Positions 26,508 to 34,850 of a DNA stretch of 64,000 nucleotides are shown in pieces. Numbering within the stretch: the stretch's first letter is position 1; each line of letters starts with the position of its first letter. This DNA comes from Prolixibacteraceae bacterium (GTDB lineage: Bacteria > Bacteroidota > Bacteroidia > Bacteroidales > Prolixibacteraceae). Both the position numbers and the translations under genes were made by a program. The notes beneath the pieces were generated by a model, which worked only from the letters and a program-made list of their open reading frames with translations, had not been told where the DNA came from and searched no databases. The DNA lies in the NCBI GenBank assembly GCA_030602265.1, contig JAUWAB010000003.1, forward strand, positions 62,001 through 126,000. The letters are read 5' to 3'.

Positions 26508-27870
26508 ACATCTGATTGAGAAATACAACGTGCCGGTGCCACGCTATACCAGTTACCCACCGGCCAATTTCTTCAGCATTGATTACACCGGAAAGGATTA
26601 CAGGGAGGCTGTAGTCCTTTCCAATGAAGATGAACCGCAGAACATCTCGATATATCTGCACATTCCGTTTTGTGCACAGCTTTGCCATTATTGCGGATGC
26701 AACACGCATATTACCCGGAATGAACAGATCAAGGCAGAATATCTGGAAGCCCTGAAATCGGAAATCCTGATGCTGAAGCCGCTACTGAACGGAAACAGGC
26801 GGGTAAGCCAGGTACACTGGGGCGGAGGAACCCCCAACAGCCTGAGGATCGATCAGATTGAAGATATCATGGAATTGATTTATAAACACTTCCAGTTTAT
26901 CGACCAACCGGAAATTGCGATCGAATGTAATCCCGCACACCTGGATCATGGTTATACAGAAAGGCTGATTGCCGCAGGATTCAACCGGATAAGCCTGGGC
27001 ATTCAGGATTTTTCCGAGAAAGTGCTCAATGGGGTTAACCGTGAAATCCCGGCGATACCGGCCGCTGATTTCGTACGACAGATCCAGGCATCCGGTAAGG
27101 CAAAGGTAAACCTGGATTTTATTTACGGATTGCCTCACCAGACGATCAGCTCATTCAGTGAGACCATGGAAAGGGCCATCCAACTGCAGCCCGACCGGCT
27201 GGTAACTTTCTCCTACGCGCATGTTCCCAATATCAAAAAATCGCAGAAAATTCTGGAAAAGGCTGGACTGGTGCCGCCTGCAGAAAAACTCCGGATGTTT
27301 GAGAATACATATGAACTGATGAAGTCGGCAGGTTATGTGCCGATTGGGCTTGACCACTTTGCGAAAGCAGACGACGAGTTGGCGGTTGCCTTGAAGAATC
27401 GGAGCCTCCACCGGAATTTCCAGGGATATTGCACCAGGGAAACCACCGGACAGGTTTATGCGTTCGGGACCACCGGGATCAGCCAGCTCGAAAACGGATA
27501 TGCACAAAATGCAAAAACGGTAAGCCGCTATATAGAACTGATAAACAAGGGAGAATTTACCACAGAAAAGGGATATGCTGTTACAGCCGGACAGAAGATT
27601 ATCCGGCACGTAATCAACGAAATGATGTGCAACCAATATATTTCCTGGCCGGCGGCCGCAGAAAAAATGAATATTTCCGAAGAGCAGCTGAAACAGGTCA
27701 TTTCTTACGATGAATCAGTCCTGGAAGCATTCAAGTCGGACAATTTGCTTAATTTTGACAGGGATCAGGTAATTGTCACAGAATTGGGCAGGTTCTTTAT
27801 CCGCAATATTGCAGCATCATTCGATGCAGGATTAAACAAAACAGGAAAGACATTCTCAAAAGCGCTTTAA
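26494..27870 (+). CDS. hemN: Oxygen-independent coproporphyrinogen III dehydrogenase
   Basis: A 458-residue radical SAM enzyme that converts coproporphyrinogen III to protoporphyrinogen IX without oxygen. The N-terminal VPRYTSYPPANFF and the cluster motif C60-x3-C64-x2-C67 followed by GC69 (HIPFCAQLCHYCGC) mark true HemN rather than HemW-like proteins. QVHWGGGTPNSL, GFNRISLGIQDF and NLDFIYGLPHQT follow in order. The ATG at 26494 starts directly before the family's N-terminus; a GTG 21 bases upstream is less likely. It overlaps the MFS gene by 14 bases. Confidence 0.93.
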   Translation: MNIPEHLIEKYNVPVPRYTSYPPANFFSIDYTGKDYREAVVLSNEDEPQNISIYLHIPFCAQLCHYCGCNTHITRNEQIKAEYLEALKSEILMLKPLLNGNRRVSQVHWGGGTPNSLRIDQIEDIMELIYKHFQFIDQPEIAIECNPAHLDHGYTERLIAAGFNRISLGIQDFSEKVLNGVNREIPAIPAADFVRQIQASGKAKVNLDFIYGLPHQTISSFSETMERAIQLQPDRLVTFSYAHVPNIKKSQKILEKAGLVPPAEKLRMFENTYELMKSAGYVPIGLDHFAKADDELAVALKNRSLHRNFQGYCTRETTGQVYAFGTTGISQLENGYAQNAKTVSRYIELINKGEFTTEKGYAVTAGQKIIRHVINEMMCNQYISWPAAAEKMNISEEQLKQVISYDESVLEAFKSDNLLNFDRDQVIVTELGRFFIRNIAASFDAGLNKTGKTFSKAL

Positions 27871-27871
27871 A

Positions 27872-29242
27872 ATGGAAACACAACCCGGAATTGCCATCAT
27901 TGGGGCCGGACTGACGGGTCTCACCGCGGCATGGTACCTGAAGAAAAATGGTTTGACAGCCACCATTTTTGAAAGATCCGGGCGGGCTGGGGGGGTTATA
28001 AAAACCTTTCATGAAAATGGCTTTGTTTATGAGGCCGGACCAAACACCGGCGTCCTGGGCAATCCGGAAGCCCTTGAATTGATGGAAGACCTTCATCCGG
28101 AATGCAGGATCGAAATTGCCGATAATGCAGCCAAGGCACGCTGGATCTGGAAGGGCGACCGCTGGGAGCCCCTGCCGTCGGGCCTGATATCAGCCATTAA
28201 AACACCGTTGTTCTCTTTGGGTGACAAACTCCGGATCCTGGCTGAGCCATTCCGGAAGAAAGGCACCAATCCGGATGAAACCCTGGCTCAATTGGTACAA
28301 CGACGCCTGGGAAAAAGTTTTCTGCAATATGCCGTCGATCCGTTTATCCTGGGAATTTACGCAGGCGATCCGGACTACTTGGTCACCAAATACGCCTTGC
28401 CCAAATTATATAACCTGGAGCAGAACTATGGCAGTTTCATCCGGGGATCGATGAAAAAAGCCAAAGAACCCAAATCGGAGAGGGATAAAAAAGCCACCAG
28501 GGAGATTTTTTCCATCCAGGGCGGATTGCAGAACCTGATCGATGCACTTGTGAAGAAAACTCAGGAGATGCCTTTATTGCTGAACTGCGGGAAAATTACC
28601 GTAGAGCCATTGTCTGACGGGCGTTTCAAAGTGGAAACCGAAAACGGCCAGTCAGGAGTCTTTAAAACAGTAATCTCCACCGTTGGGGCACACGCCCTCA
28701 ACGAACTGATTCCCTTTGCATTCGACGAAAACCTGGCAAACATTTGCTGCCTGAGATATGCCAAAGTAGCTCAGGTTTCTCTCGGCTTTAAAAAATGGGA
28801 TGGCATTCCGCTCAAATCATTCGGCGGTCTGGTTCCCTTTGAAGAACACCGGGATATCCTGGGGGCCCTGTTCATATCATCTTTCCTTAAAAACCGGGCT
28901 CCTGAGGGAGGAGCCCTGATGTCGGTCTTTTTAGGCGGACTTCGCCGTCCGGAAATTGCCGTCCTTCCCGACAATGAGATCCTGGCTATCGTGGAACGGG
29001 AAATCACGTCCATGATGAAGCTGAAAGAATTCCATCCCGATCTGGTGAAAATTCATCATTATGACCATGCCATACCTCAGTATGGTCCGGAGTCCGGTGC
29101 CAGACTGAAAACCATACGGGAGATCGAGGAAAAACACCCCGGACTGATCTTAGCCGGAAATATCCGCGATGGCATCGGGATGGCCGACAGGATCAAACAG
29201 GGCAGAACCATTGCCGAGGAGATTGCTGCGCATTTAAATTAG
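27872..29242 (+). CDS. hemG: Protoporphyrinogen oxidase (HemY-type, FAD-dependent)
   Basis: A 456-residue flavoprotein of the TIGR00562-type protoporphyrinogen oxidases, also called HemY, which oxidises protoporphyrinogen IX to protoporphyrin IX. FAD fold: IAIIGAGLTGLTAAWYLKKNGLTATIFERSGRAGGVIKT near the N-terminus, then FVYEAGPNTG; VDPFILGIYAGDPDYLVTKYALPKLYNLEQNYGS is characteristic. It starts two bases after the hemN stop. Combining an anaerobic HemN with an oxygen-using type of oxidase is common in this phylum. Confidence 0.9.
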   Translation: METQPGIAIIGAGLTGLTAAWYLKKNGLTATIFERSGRAGGVIKTFHENGFVYEAGPNTGVLGNPEALELMEDLHPECRIEIADNAAKARWIWKGDRWEPLPSGLISAIKTPLFSLGDKLRILAEPFRKKGTNPDETLAQLVQRRLGKSFLQYAVDPFILGIYAGDPDYLVTKYALPKLYNLEQNYGSFIRGSMKKAKEPKSERDKKATREIFSIQGGLQNLIDALVKKTQEMPLLLNCGKITVEPLSDGRFKVETENGQSGVFKTVISTVGAHALNELIPFAFDENLANICCLRYAKVAQVSLGFKKWDGIPLKSFGGLVPFEEHRDILGALFISSFLKNRAPEGGALMSVFLGGLRRPEIAVLPDNEILAIVEREITSMMKLKEFHPDLVKIHHYDHAIPQYGPESGARLKTIREIEEKHPGLILAGNIRDGIGMADRIKQGRTIAEEIAAHLN

Positions 29243-29300
29243 TGACTCCTGAACATCCGCCGTAATTCCCCTGTTATAAAGTGCAAATTGAAACAACAAA

Positions 29301-30314
29301 ATGACATACCAGGATAAAACCGCTGTATTGCTTGTAAATGTGGGAACTCCCGATTCTCCGTCAGTTAACCATGTCAGGAGCTACCTTTTTCAGTTCCTGA
29401 ATGACCGGCGCGTGATCGACCTGCCCCTTATTCCGCAGAAACTGCTGGTAAACGGTATAATTGTCCCCTTCAGGGCTCCCAAATCGGCCAAATTGTACCG
29501 TGAACTCTGGACTCCGGAAGGTTCACCACTGATTATACTCAGCCGGACACTTCAGCGGCGGCTCCAGTATGCTCTCGGAGAGGATCATGTGGTCTTCCTG
29601 GCTATGCGTTACGCCAAACCCAACCTCAAGGAGGTACTTGAGACCATCCGGGAAAAAGGTTTCAGAAAACTGGTGGTTGTACCCCTCTTCCCTCACTATG
29701 CCTCATCCACCACCGGTACTGTGGTCCAGCGGATCATGGAACTTATCGGTAAATGGTACGTAATTCCCGAAGTCAGGTTTGTCGGGCAGTTTTACGATCA
29801 CCCCGATTTTATTGAGGCTTTTGCTGAAAAAGCGCGGCAGTACGATCTGGAGGCATACGACCACATACTTTTCAGCTATCACGGTTTGCCCAACAGCCAG
29901 GTGAATAAAACCCACCCCGGGATTGATGCCAGGTCGTGTAATTGTGCAGAAGAATTTCCTGAACATGGTAAAATGTGCTACCGGGCAACCTGTTACCAAA
30001 CCACGCGACTGATCGCCGAAAAACTTGGCCTTGAAAAAAACAGGTATTCTACTGCCTTCCAGTCACGCCTCGACAACAACTGGCTCGAACCCTTCTCCGA
30101 TGAGGTCATCATCGCCAAAGCCAAAGCCGGGGCAAAACGGATCCTGGTCCTGGCGCCGGCATTTGTAACCGACTGTCTGGAGACGACCCATGAAATCGGT
30201 GTTGAATATCAGCATATATTTGAGGAACACGGAGGGGAGAAAATTCAGCTTGTCGAAAGCCTGAACGGGGATAAAAGTTGGGTTGAACTTCTGAAAAAAT
30301 TAATAACTGGCTGA
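29301..30314 (+). CDS. hemH: Ferrochelatase
   Basis: A 337-residue enzyme inserting iron into protoporphyrin IX. Family motifs: LLVNVGTPDSPS at the start, LVVVPLFPHYASSTTG, FSYHGLPNSQ with catalytic His194, and STAFQSRLDNNWLEPFSDE. Four Cys (213, 215, 226, 231) follow the catalytic His in the pattern C-x-C-x10-C-x4-C, including CYRATC; such an internal group resembles ferrochelatases that carry a [2Fe-2S] cluster. It ends the operon of receptor, permease, hemN and hemG, 58 bases after hemG. Confidence 0.92.
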   Translation: MTYQDKTAVLLVNVGTPDSPSVNHVRSYLFQFLNDRRVIDLPLIPQKLLVNGIIVPFRAPKSAKLYRELWTPEGSPLIILSRTLQRRLQYALGEDHVVFLAMRYAKPNLKEVLETIREKGFRKLVVVPLFPHYASSTTGTVVQRIMELIGKWYVIPEVRFVGQFYDHPDFIEAFAEKARQYDLEAYDHILFSYHGLPNSQVNKTHPGIDARSCNCAEEFPEHGKMCYRATCYQTTRLIAEKLGLEKNRYSTAFQSRLDNNWLEPFSDEVIIAKAKAGAKRILVLAPAFVTDCLETTHEIGVEYQHIFEEHGGEKIQLVESLNGDKSWVELLKKLITG

Positions 30315-30390
30315 TTTTTAACGTATTGATATTTTTGGTACATATTTTGCACCATAGATATCAACATTTCGTTCATTAAAAATTACAGCC

Positions 30391-32157
30391 ATGAAAACTA
30401 TTATCACCTCTCTGCTTTTAGCTCTCCTGACCGTGGCAACCACCACCGTCGGAGCGCAGGATTGGCCGGAAGAATACCTTGGTCTCCCGGGCGATAACCT
30501 GAACCTTTACGCCGTTATGAAACTTTTCCAGGAATCTGAAACCCTTGAAGAGTTTGAAAGAAACCTCAATGATGAAAATTCCAGGATAAACAATCTCGAC
30601 CTGAACGGCAACAACCTGGTCGATTATATTATGGTAGTCGACTATCAGGATGGAAATGTCCACAACATTGTTCTTCGCGTCGCTTTAGACCGGAACGAAT
30701 ACCAGGACGTTGCAGTATTTATCGTGGAACAGAACCGAAACGGATCTGTCACCGTTCAGCTGATCGGCGACGAGGCACTGTATGGCAAGAACTACATTGT
30801 TGAACCTTATTATGCAGGAAATGCTGAAGAAACACCTAACCCGGCCTATATCGGCAGGGTAGAAAGGCCGGTCGCAGCAAACAGAACGGTCCATGTCGAA
30901 ATCCACACCTGGCCGGTTGTCAGGTATATTTACCATCCCGGATATGTTGTCTGGCGCTCAGCATGGCACTGGGATATCCGCCCGGTATGGTGGAACCCAT
31001 GGAGACCCTACTACTGGCACTACTACTACGGATACCATTACCACTGGCGTCCTTACTACACCCGGTATTACAGGGTTACCAACCATTTTCACTACACGCG
31101 GTACAATGATTTCTACATTACCAGTGTACGCACCTACTCTCCGAGGGTAACGGTCAATATCAAGCAGGGCAATTACCGTACGACCTATTCCCGTCCCGAC
31201 ATGAGGCGCGAAGGAGAAGCACTCTATTCCAGGACCCACGCCGACAGGCAGTCCCGCACCTCAGGCCGCGAAACGATTAACGATCAGGGCAGAAGGTCTG
31301 CCTCCTCCTCAGCCAGGTACTCCCCCACTGAAAACGCCGGCAGTGTATCCGGAAGAAGGACTAACACCGAAGCACCCGAAAGAAGGAATGAGTCCGTTGG
31401 CAGATCTTCCGAAAGGCAGATCCAGTCAACCGAAAGACGCGCTTCGGGAAACACTTCGGCCAGGACCAGGACAGAAGCTTCCCCTGTAAGGAATAATCCT
31501 GCCTCTGAAAGATCAGGGGTAGTTACCGCCAGACCGGCCGAAAGGAATACAGAGGTACAGAGAACGGAAACAATGCGCCGTGCATCCCCGGCAACCAACA
31601 ATGAAACCATCAGGGGCAATGCTTCTCCGTCAGGGAACAATGCAGGAAGCCGGATTTCCGGACAGGGATCTGCAACCAGAGGTTCAGCCGCCAGAACCGC
31701 AACCCAGCCGGCCGTTAAATCAGCATCTTCAGGGAATACCCCGGAAGCCAGGCCAGCCTCATCAGACAGGAACTCAGGCTATAGTGCACCTGCTTCGGTT
31801 AACAGAAATTCAGCCACAAGGAGCAATACTCCCGCAATAGTTGGCAGAAGTTCTTCGGGTAATGAAAACAGAAACAGCGTACCAGCGGTAAGAAGAAGCT
31901 CTTCAGAAAACAACAGGAGCAGTGCTCCGGCGGTAAACAGGAGTTCCTCTTCGGGCAGCAACAGGAGCAGTGCTCCGGCGGTGGAAAGAAGTTCTTCCAA
32001 CAGGAGCAGTACTCCGGCAGTCAGCAGAAGCTCTTCCTCCGGCAACAGCAGGAGCAGTGCACCGGCGGTCAGTAAAAGTTCTTCAGGAAACAGCAGCAAA
32101 AGCAGCTCTTCTGCAGGAAATTCCAATGAATCCCCCTCCGGAAGGAGCCGCAGGTAA
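30391..32157 (+). CDS. Secreted Trp/Tyr-rich protein with a long Ser/Arg/Asn-rich repetitive tail
   Basis: A 588-residue protein with a signal peptide (MKTIITSLLLALLTVATTTVGAQ). Residues about 25-170 form an ordered domain. A strikingly aromatic, basic stretch follows (about 180-245, WHWDIRPVWWNPWRPYYWHYYY and on). The last 300 residues are low-complexity, with a repeating RSSAPAV-x-RSSSS(G)N unit repeated about six times near the C-terminus. The tail has many Arg and Ser and few hydrophobics, so it is likely disordered and may be surface-exposed or bind polyanions. I do not recognise the family. It lies 76 bases after hemH and abuts the convergent TonB receptor gene. Confidence 0.6.
   Translation: MKTIITSLLLALLTVATTTVGAQDWPEEYLGLPGDNLNLYAVMKLFQESETLEEFERNLNDENSRINNLDLNGNNLVDYIMVVDYQDGNVHNIVLRVALDRNEYQDVAVFIVEQNRNGSVTVQLIGDEALYGKNYIVEPYYAGNAEETPNPAYIGRVERPVAANRTVHVEIHTWPVVRYIYHPGYVVWRSAWHWDIRPVWWNPWRPYYWHYYYGYHYHWRPYYTRYYRVTNHFHYTRYNDFYITSVRTYSPRVTVNIKQGNYRTTYSRPDMRREGEALYSRTHADRQSRTSGRETINDQGRRSASSSARYSPTENAGSVSGRRTNTEAPERRNESVGRSSERQIQSTERRASGNTSARTRTEASPVRNNPASERSGVVTARPAERNTEVQRTETMRRASPATNNETIRGNASPSGNNAGSRISGQGSATRGSAARTATQPAVKSASSGNTPEARPASSDRNSGYSAPASVNRNSATRSNTPAIVGRSSSGNENRNSVPAVRRSSSENNRSSAPAVNRSSSSGSNRSSAPAVERSSSNRSSTPAVSRSSSSGNSRSSAPAVSKSSSGNSSKSSSSAGNSNESPSGRSRR
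31840..32115 (+). repeat. In-frame coding repeats (RSSAPAV-x-RSSSSGN)
   Basis: Imperfect tandem repeats of about 45-50 bases inside the Ser/Arg-rich tail; near-identical DNA such as AACAGGAGCAGTGCTCCGGC recurs. The unit encodes RSSAPAV or RSSTPAV followed by a Ser-rich spacer. Such arrays change length readily between strains. Confidence 0.75.
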
Positions 32158-34725
32158 CTAAAAACGTAAAGTTACCCGGGTGCCTAACATCCGGGGCGGG
32201 CCCGGCACAAAAGTCGGAACACCAAACATGGTACCCGTATTTCCGCCACTGATCAAATAGTTTTCATTCATAATATTGGAACCGGTGATGGCTAAGGTCA
32301 GCGCCGGTTTCTTCATTTCCAGTCCGGCCCTGCCATTCAACATTCCGTAAGCAGCCTGCTCAAGTCCGGGAATATTGGCATCCTCAAACCAGATATGACT
32401 CTTCCAGGTATATACGGGTACCATAAAAGCCTCCAGGTTTTCATGAATCCTCAGACGGCCATGCAAACCAACCGAAAAGCTGTGTTCGGGAGTAAGCCTG
32501 AAGGTGTTCCCGGCATACTCCTGCGGGTTCCCCTGGCTGTCCAGACTGTCGAACCGGGCATGGATCCATGCATAATTTCCAAACAGTTCAAGAAATTGTG
32601 ATACGGCGGCCTTTGCTGTCACTTCGGCACCGTATAAAGTTGCCCTTCCGGCATCATGAATAAGGTAGTTAACTGACACCGAATCCCAGGCTGTAGTCTG
32701 AAAATTCCGGTAGAGCTGGTAGAAACCACCGGCATCAATCCAGAAGCGCTGATTCACAGACATTTTGAATCCGGCATCGAAACTGTGCAAAACCTCCTGT
32801 TTCATGATTTCATGCCTTCCTGCCGAATTGAACTGGATGACATTGGGCCGCCTTCCGCGGGCATATCCGAGATAAGCATTGGAATACGAATTGAAATCGT
32901 GTTTCAGACCTGCCCTTGCAGTATAGGAGAAAAAACTTCTTTGAACTTCAGTCAGGTTAGCCGGCCTGAAAAAGAGATTCGGTTGGTTGCCCGCCAGCAT
33001 TCCCAACACTGAAGGGCTTCCACCGGTCATCAGCGATTCATTGGTCACCCTGAAATTCTCATAGGTCCCTCTCAGTCCGGCGGTAAGGCTCAGGCGGGGC
33101 CTGACTTTCCAGGTGGCATCCCCGAAAAGGTCGGCCGACTGGTTCAATGCGGTGCTGCGGTTCTCCTCCTCATGGGATGACGGCAGCGGCAATCCCGCCA
33201 GTGGCCCTAAACGGGGATCATCCGGCAGGGAAGTCATCGGCCAGGCATTTCCATCAGGTGCAATCAGATATTCGGGCATCTGCAAAAAAAGGTAGGCCAT
33301 ATGCTGTTCGTTCGGCCCAAACCAATAATTCTGGCTGACCTCCTCACGCCAGTAACCCAGTCCGATAAATCCGTTGGTACGGCTCCTTCTGGAAAAGTTA
33401 TACCTTAGCTCCTGGGTAACCTGCCTTACATCAACATTTTCTGCCATATCGATTGCCGGTGCCCGGGTACCGTCCCCATCCCACCTCGATGATGCCGTAT
33501 TATTGAACAGGGAGGTAAAAGAACTCCAGTAAGTGTTCTCATTCCTGAAAAACCTGACATCCATGGAAGTACCCAGGACTTCCCTCCGGTTGAACAGGTT
33601 TTCGCCCTGCTCGAGGGAAGCCTCATACTGAAATATATCGTTTACCCCGTTAACATTCGGAAAACGCTGACTCATGAAAGCCGTTCCTGGCAGATCATCT
33701 TTCTGGTAATTAACCATCAGGTCAATCTTCAGTCTTTGAGAAGGGGCAGCCCGCAGGGCGAACCGGCCCCCGATGGTATTCCGGCCGTTAAGTTTTCCCC
33801 CGAACGTATTCTCTACATAACCATCCTGGTATTTATACACACCAGATGTCCTGAGGATCAGCTTATCCCCGAAAAATGGAAGGTTCAGTGCGCCCTGCAG
33901 TTCCTGACTGGCATATTCACCCATTCCGGCGGTGACATATCCGCCGAAACCAGGGGCAGGTTTTTTGGTGACCAGACTGATGGCACCCGCCTGTGCACCG
34001 CGTCCGAAGAGCGTTCCCTGCGGGCCCCTGATTACTTCGACCCTTTCCATGTCGTACAGTTCATGCACAGCCATACTTGCCCGGCTTACCGGAACCTGGT
34101 TAAGATACACGGAAACCCGTGGCTGGGCATTGGGACTTACTTCATCACTGGTTAATCCCCGGATGGAGAAAGTCGGCCGGTGGGGAGTCTGTATCCTGGA
34201 ATACATTCCCGGCACAAAGCCGGCAACCTCATCCATCGATTGCAGGTTAACATTTTCCATCATTCGGCCACTCAGGGTGCTGATCCCGGAAGGAACCTCC
34301 AGCAAGTGCTGTTCCCGCTGCTGTGCAGTCACCGTAACCGGTTCCAGTATTATGGGCTCCCTGTCGAGCGTAAAATGGACATCATTGTTCCCTTCCTGAA
34401 GGTAATAATCAATGATCTTGGTACGGTATCCCTGATGCGATACCATTATGGAGTTGATACCGGTGGTAAGTCCGGTCAGAAAGTATTCGCCGTCTTCGTT
34501 GGTATTGACATGAATCCGGGTACCCCTCACTACAACAGTAGCCCCCGCTACCGGTTCCCGCCCGGGGAAATTGATAACCAACCCATGGACCAATACCTCG
34601 GGCAAATTCTCATTGACGACTTCCACATTGCGGTATTTCCTTTTGACTTTCCCGCTCCTTTTGGGCTGGGCTGCAAGTTCAGAAATAAAACCCAGCAGGA
34701 TAAACAAAAACAATATTCTCTTCAT
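32158..34725 (-). CDS. TonB-dependent receptor with carboxypeptidase-like N-terminal domain
   Basis: An 855-residue outer-membrane receptor. A signal peptide (MKRILFLFILLGFISELAAQ) is followed by a basic linker, a carboxypeptidase-regulatory-like domain (GLVINFPGREPVAGATVVVRG...GEYFLTGL, about 47-120), a TonB-box-like EPVTVTA, a plug (FSIRGLTSDEVSPN...ERVEVIRGPQGTLFGRGAQAG, about 140-245) and a barrel ending LGTRVTLRF. RPNVIQFNSAG and the late MNENYLISGGNTG suggest the iron-complex/pesticin-like group. There is no SusD neighbour. Its stop adjoins the stop of the convergent 30391 gene. The ligand is unknown; it may be a siderophore or porphyrin given the surroundings. Confidence 0.85.
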   Translation of the reverse strand: MKRILFLFILLGFISELAAQPKRSGKVKRKYRNVEVVNENLPEVLVHGLVINFPGREPVAGATVVVRGTRIHVNTNEDGEYFLTGLTTGINSIMVSHQGYRTKIIDYYLQEGNNDVHFTLDREPIILEPVTVTAQQREQHLLEVPSGISTLSGRMMENVNLQSMDEVAGFVPGMYSRIQTPHRPTFSIRGLTSDEVSPNAQPRVSVYLNQVPVSRASMAVHELYDMERVEVIRGPQGTLFGRGAQAGAISLVTKKPAPGFGGYVTAGMGEYASQELQGALNLPFFGDKLILRTSGVYKYQDGYVENTFGGKLNGRNTIGGRFALRAAPSQRLKIDLMVNYQKDDLPGTAFMSQRFPNVNGVNDIFQYEASLEQGENLFNRREVLGTSMDVRFFRNENTYWSSFTSLFNNTASSRWDGDGTRAPAIDMAENVDVRQVTQELRYNFSRRSRTNGFIGLGYWREEVSQNYWFGPNEQHMAYLFLQMPEYLIAPDGNAWPMTSLPDDPRLGPLAGLPLPSSHEEENRSTALNQSADLFGDATWKVRPRLSLTAGLRGTYENFRVTNESLMTGGSPSVLGMLAGNQPNLFFRPANLTEVQRSFFSYTARAGLKHDFNSYSNAYLGYARGRRPNVIQFNSAGRHEIMKQEVLHSFDAGFKMSVNQRFWIDAGGFYQLYRNFQTTAWDSVSVNYLIHDAGRATLYGAEVTAKAAVSQFLELFGNYAWIHARFDSLDSQGNPQEYAGNTFRLTPEHSFSVGLHGRLRIHENLEAFMVPVYTWKSHIWFEDANIPGLEQAAYGMLNGRAGLEMKKPALTLAITGSNIMNENYLISGGNTGTMFGVPTFVPGPPRMLGTRVTLRF

Positions 34726-34850
34726 GATCTCCGATTAACAACCTGACAATTGACGGTACAATGTTCCGTCCCGTTTCAGAATTGAAAACGGAGATCATAC
34801 AGGAATAGTTTACCGCAAGGTCAATTTTAGTACCCGGAATTTACGGAAGA

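Noticed and set aside
27151-27636. 161-codon minus-strand frame inside hemN
   Set aside because: It overlaps a clear HemN coding region and has no recognised motif; it is a shadow frame.
31840-32115. Tandem repeats as a possible CRISPR array
   Set aside because: Repeats are in frame in a long coding sequence, differ in length and have no unique spacers or cas genes nearby.
31779-32126. Leu-rich minus-strand open frame
   Set aside because: It is the complement of the Ser/Arg repeats of the secreted protein; its LLLLPEE repeats follow from the coding repeats, and there is no start context.
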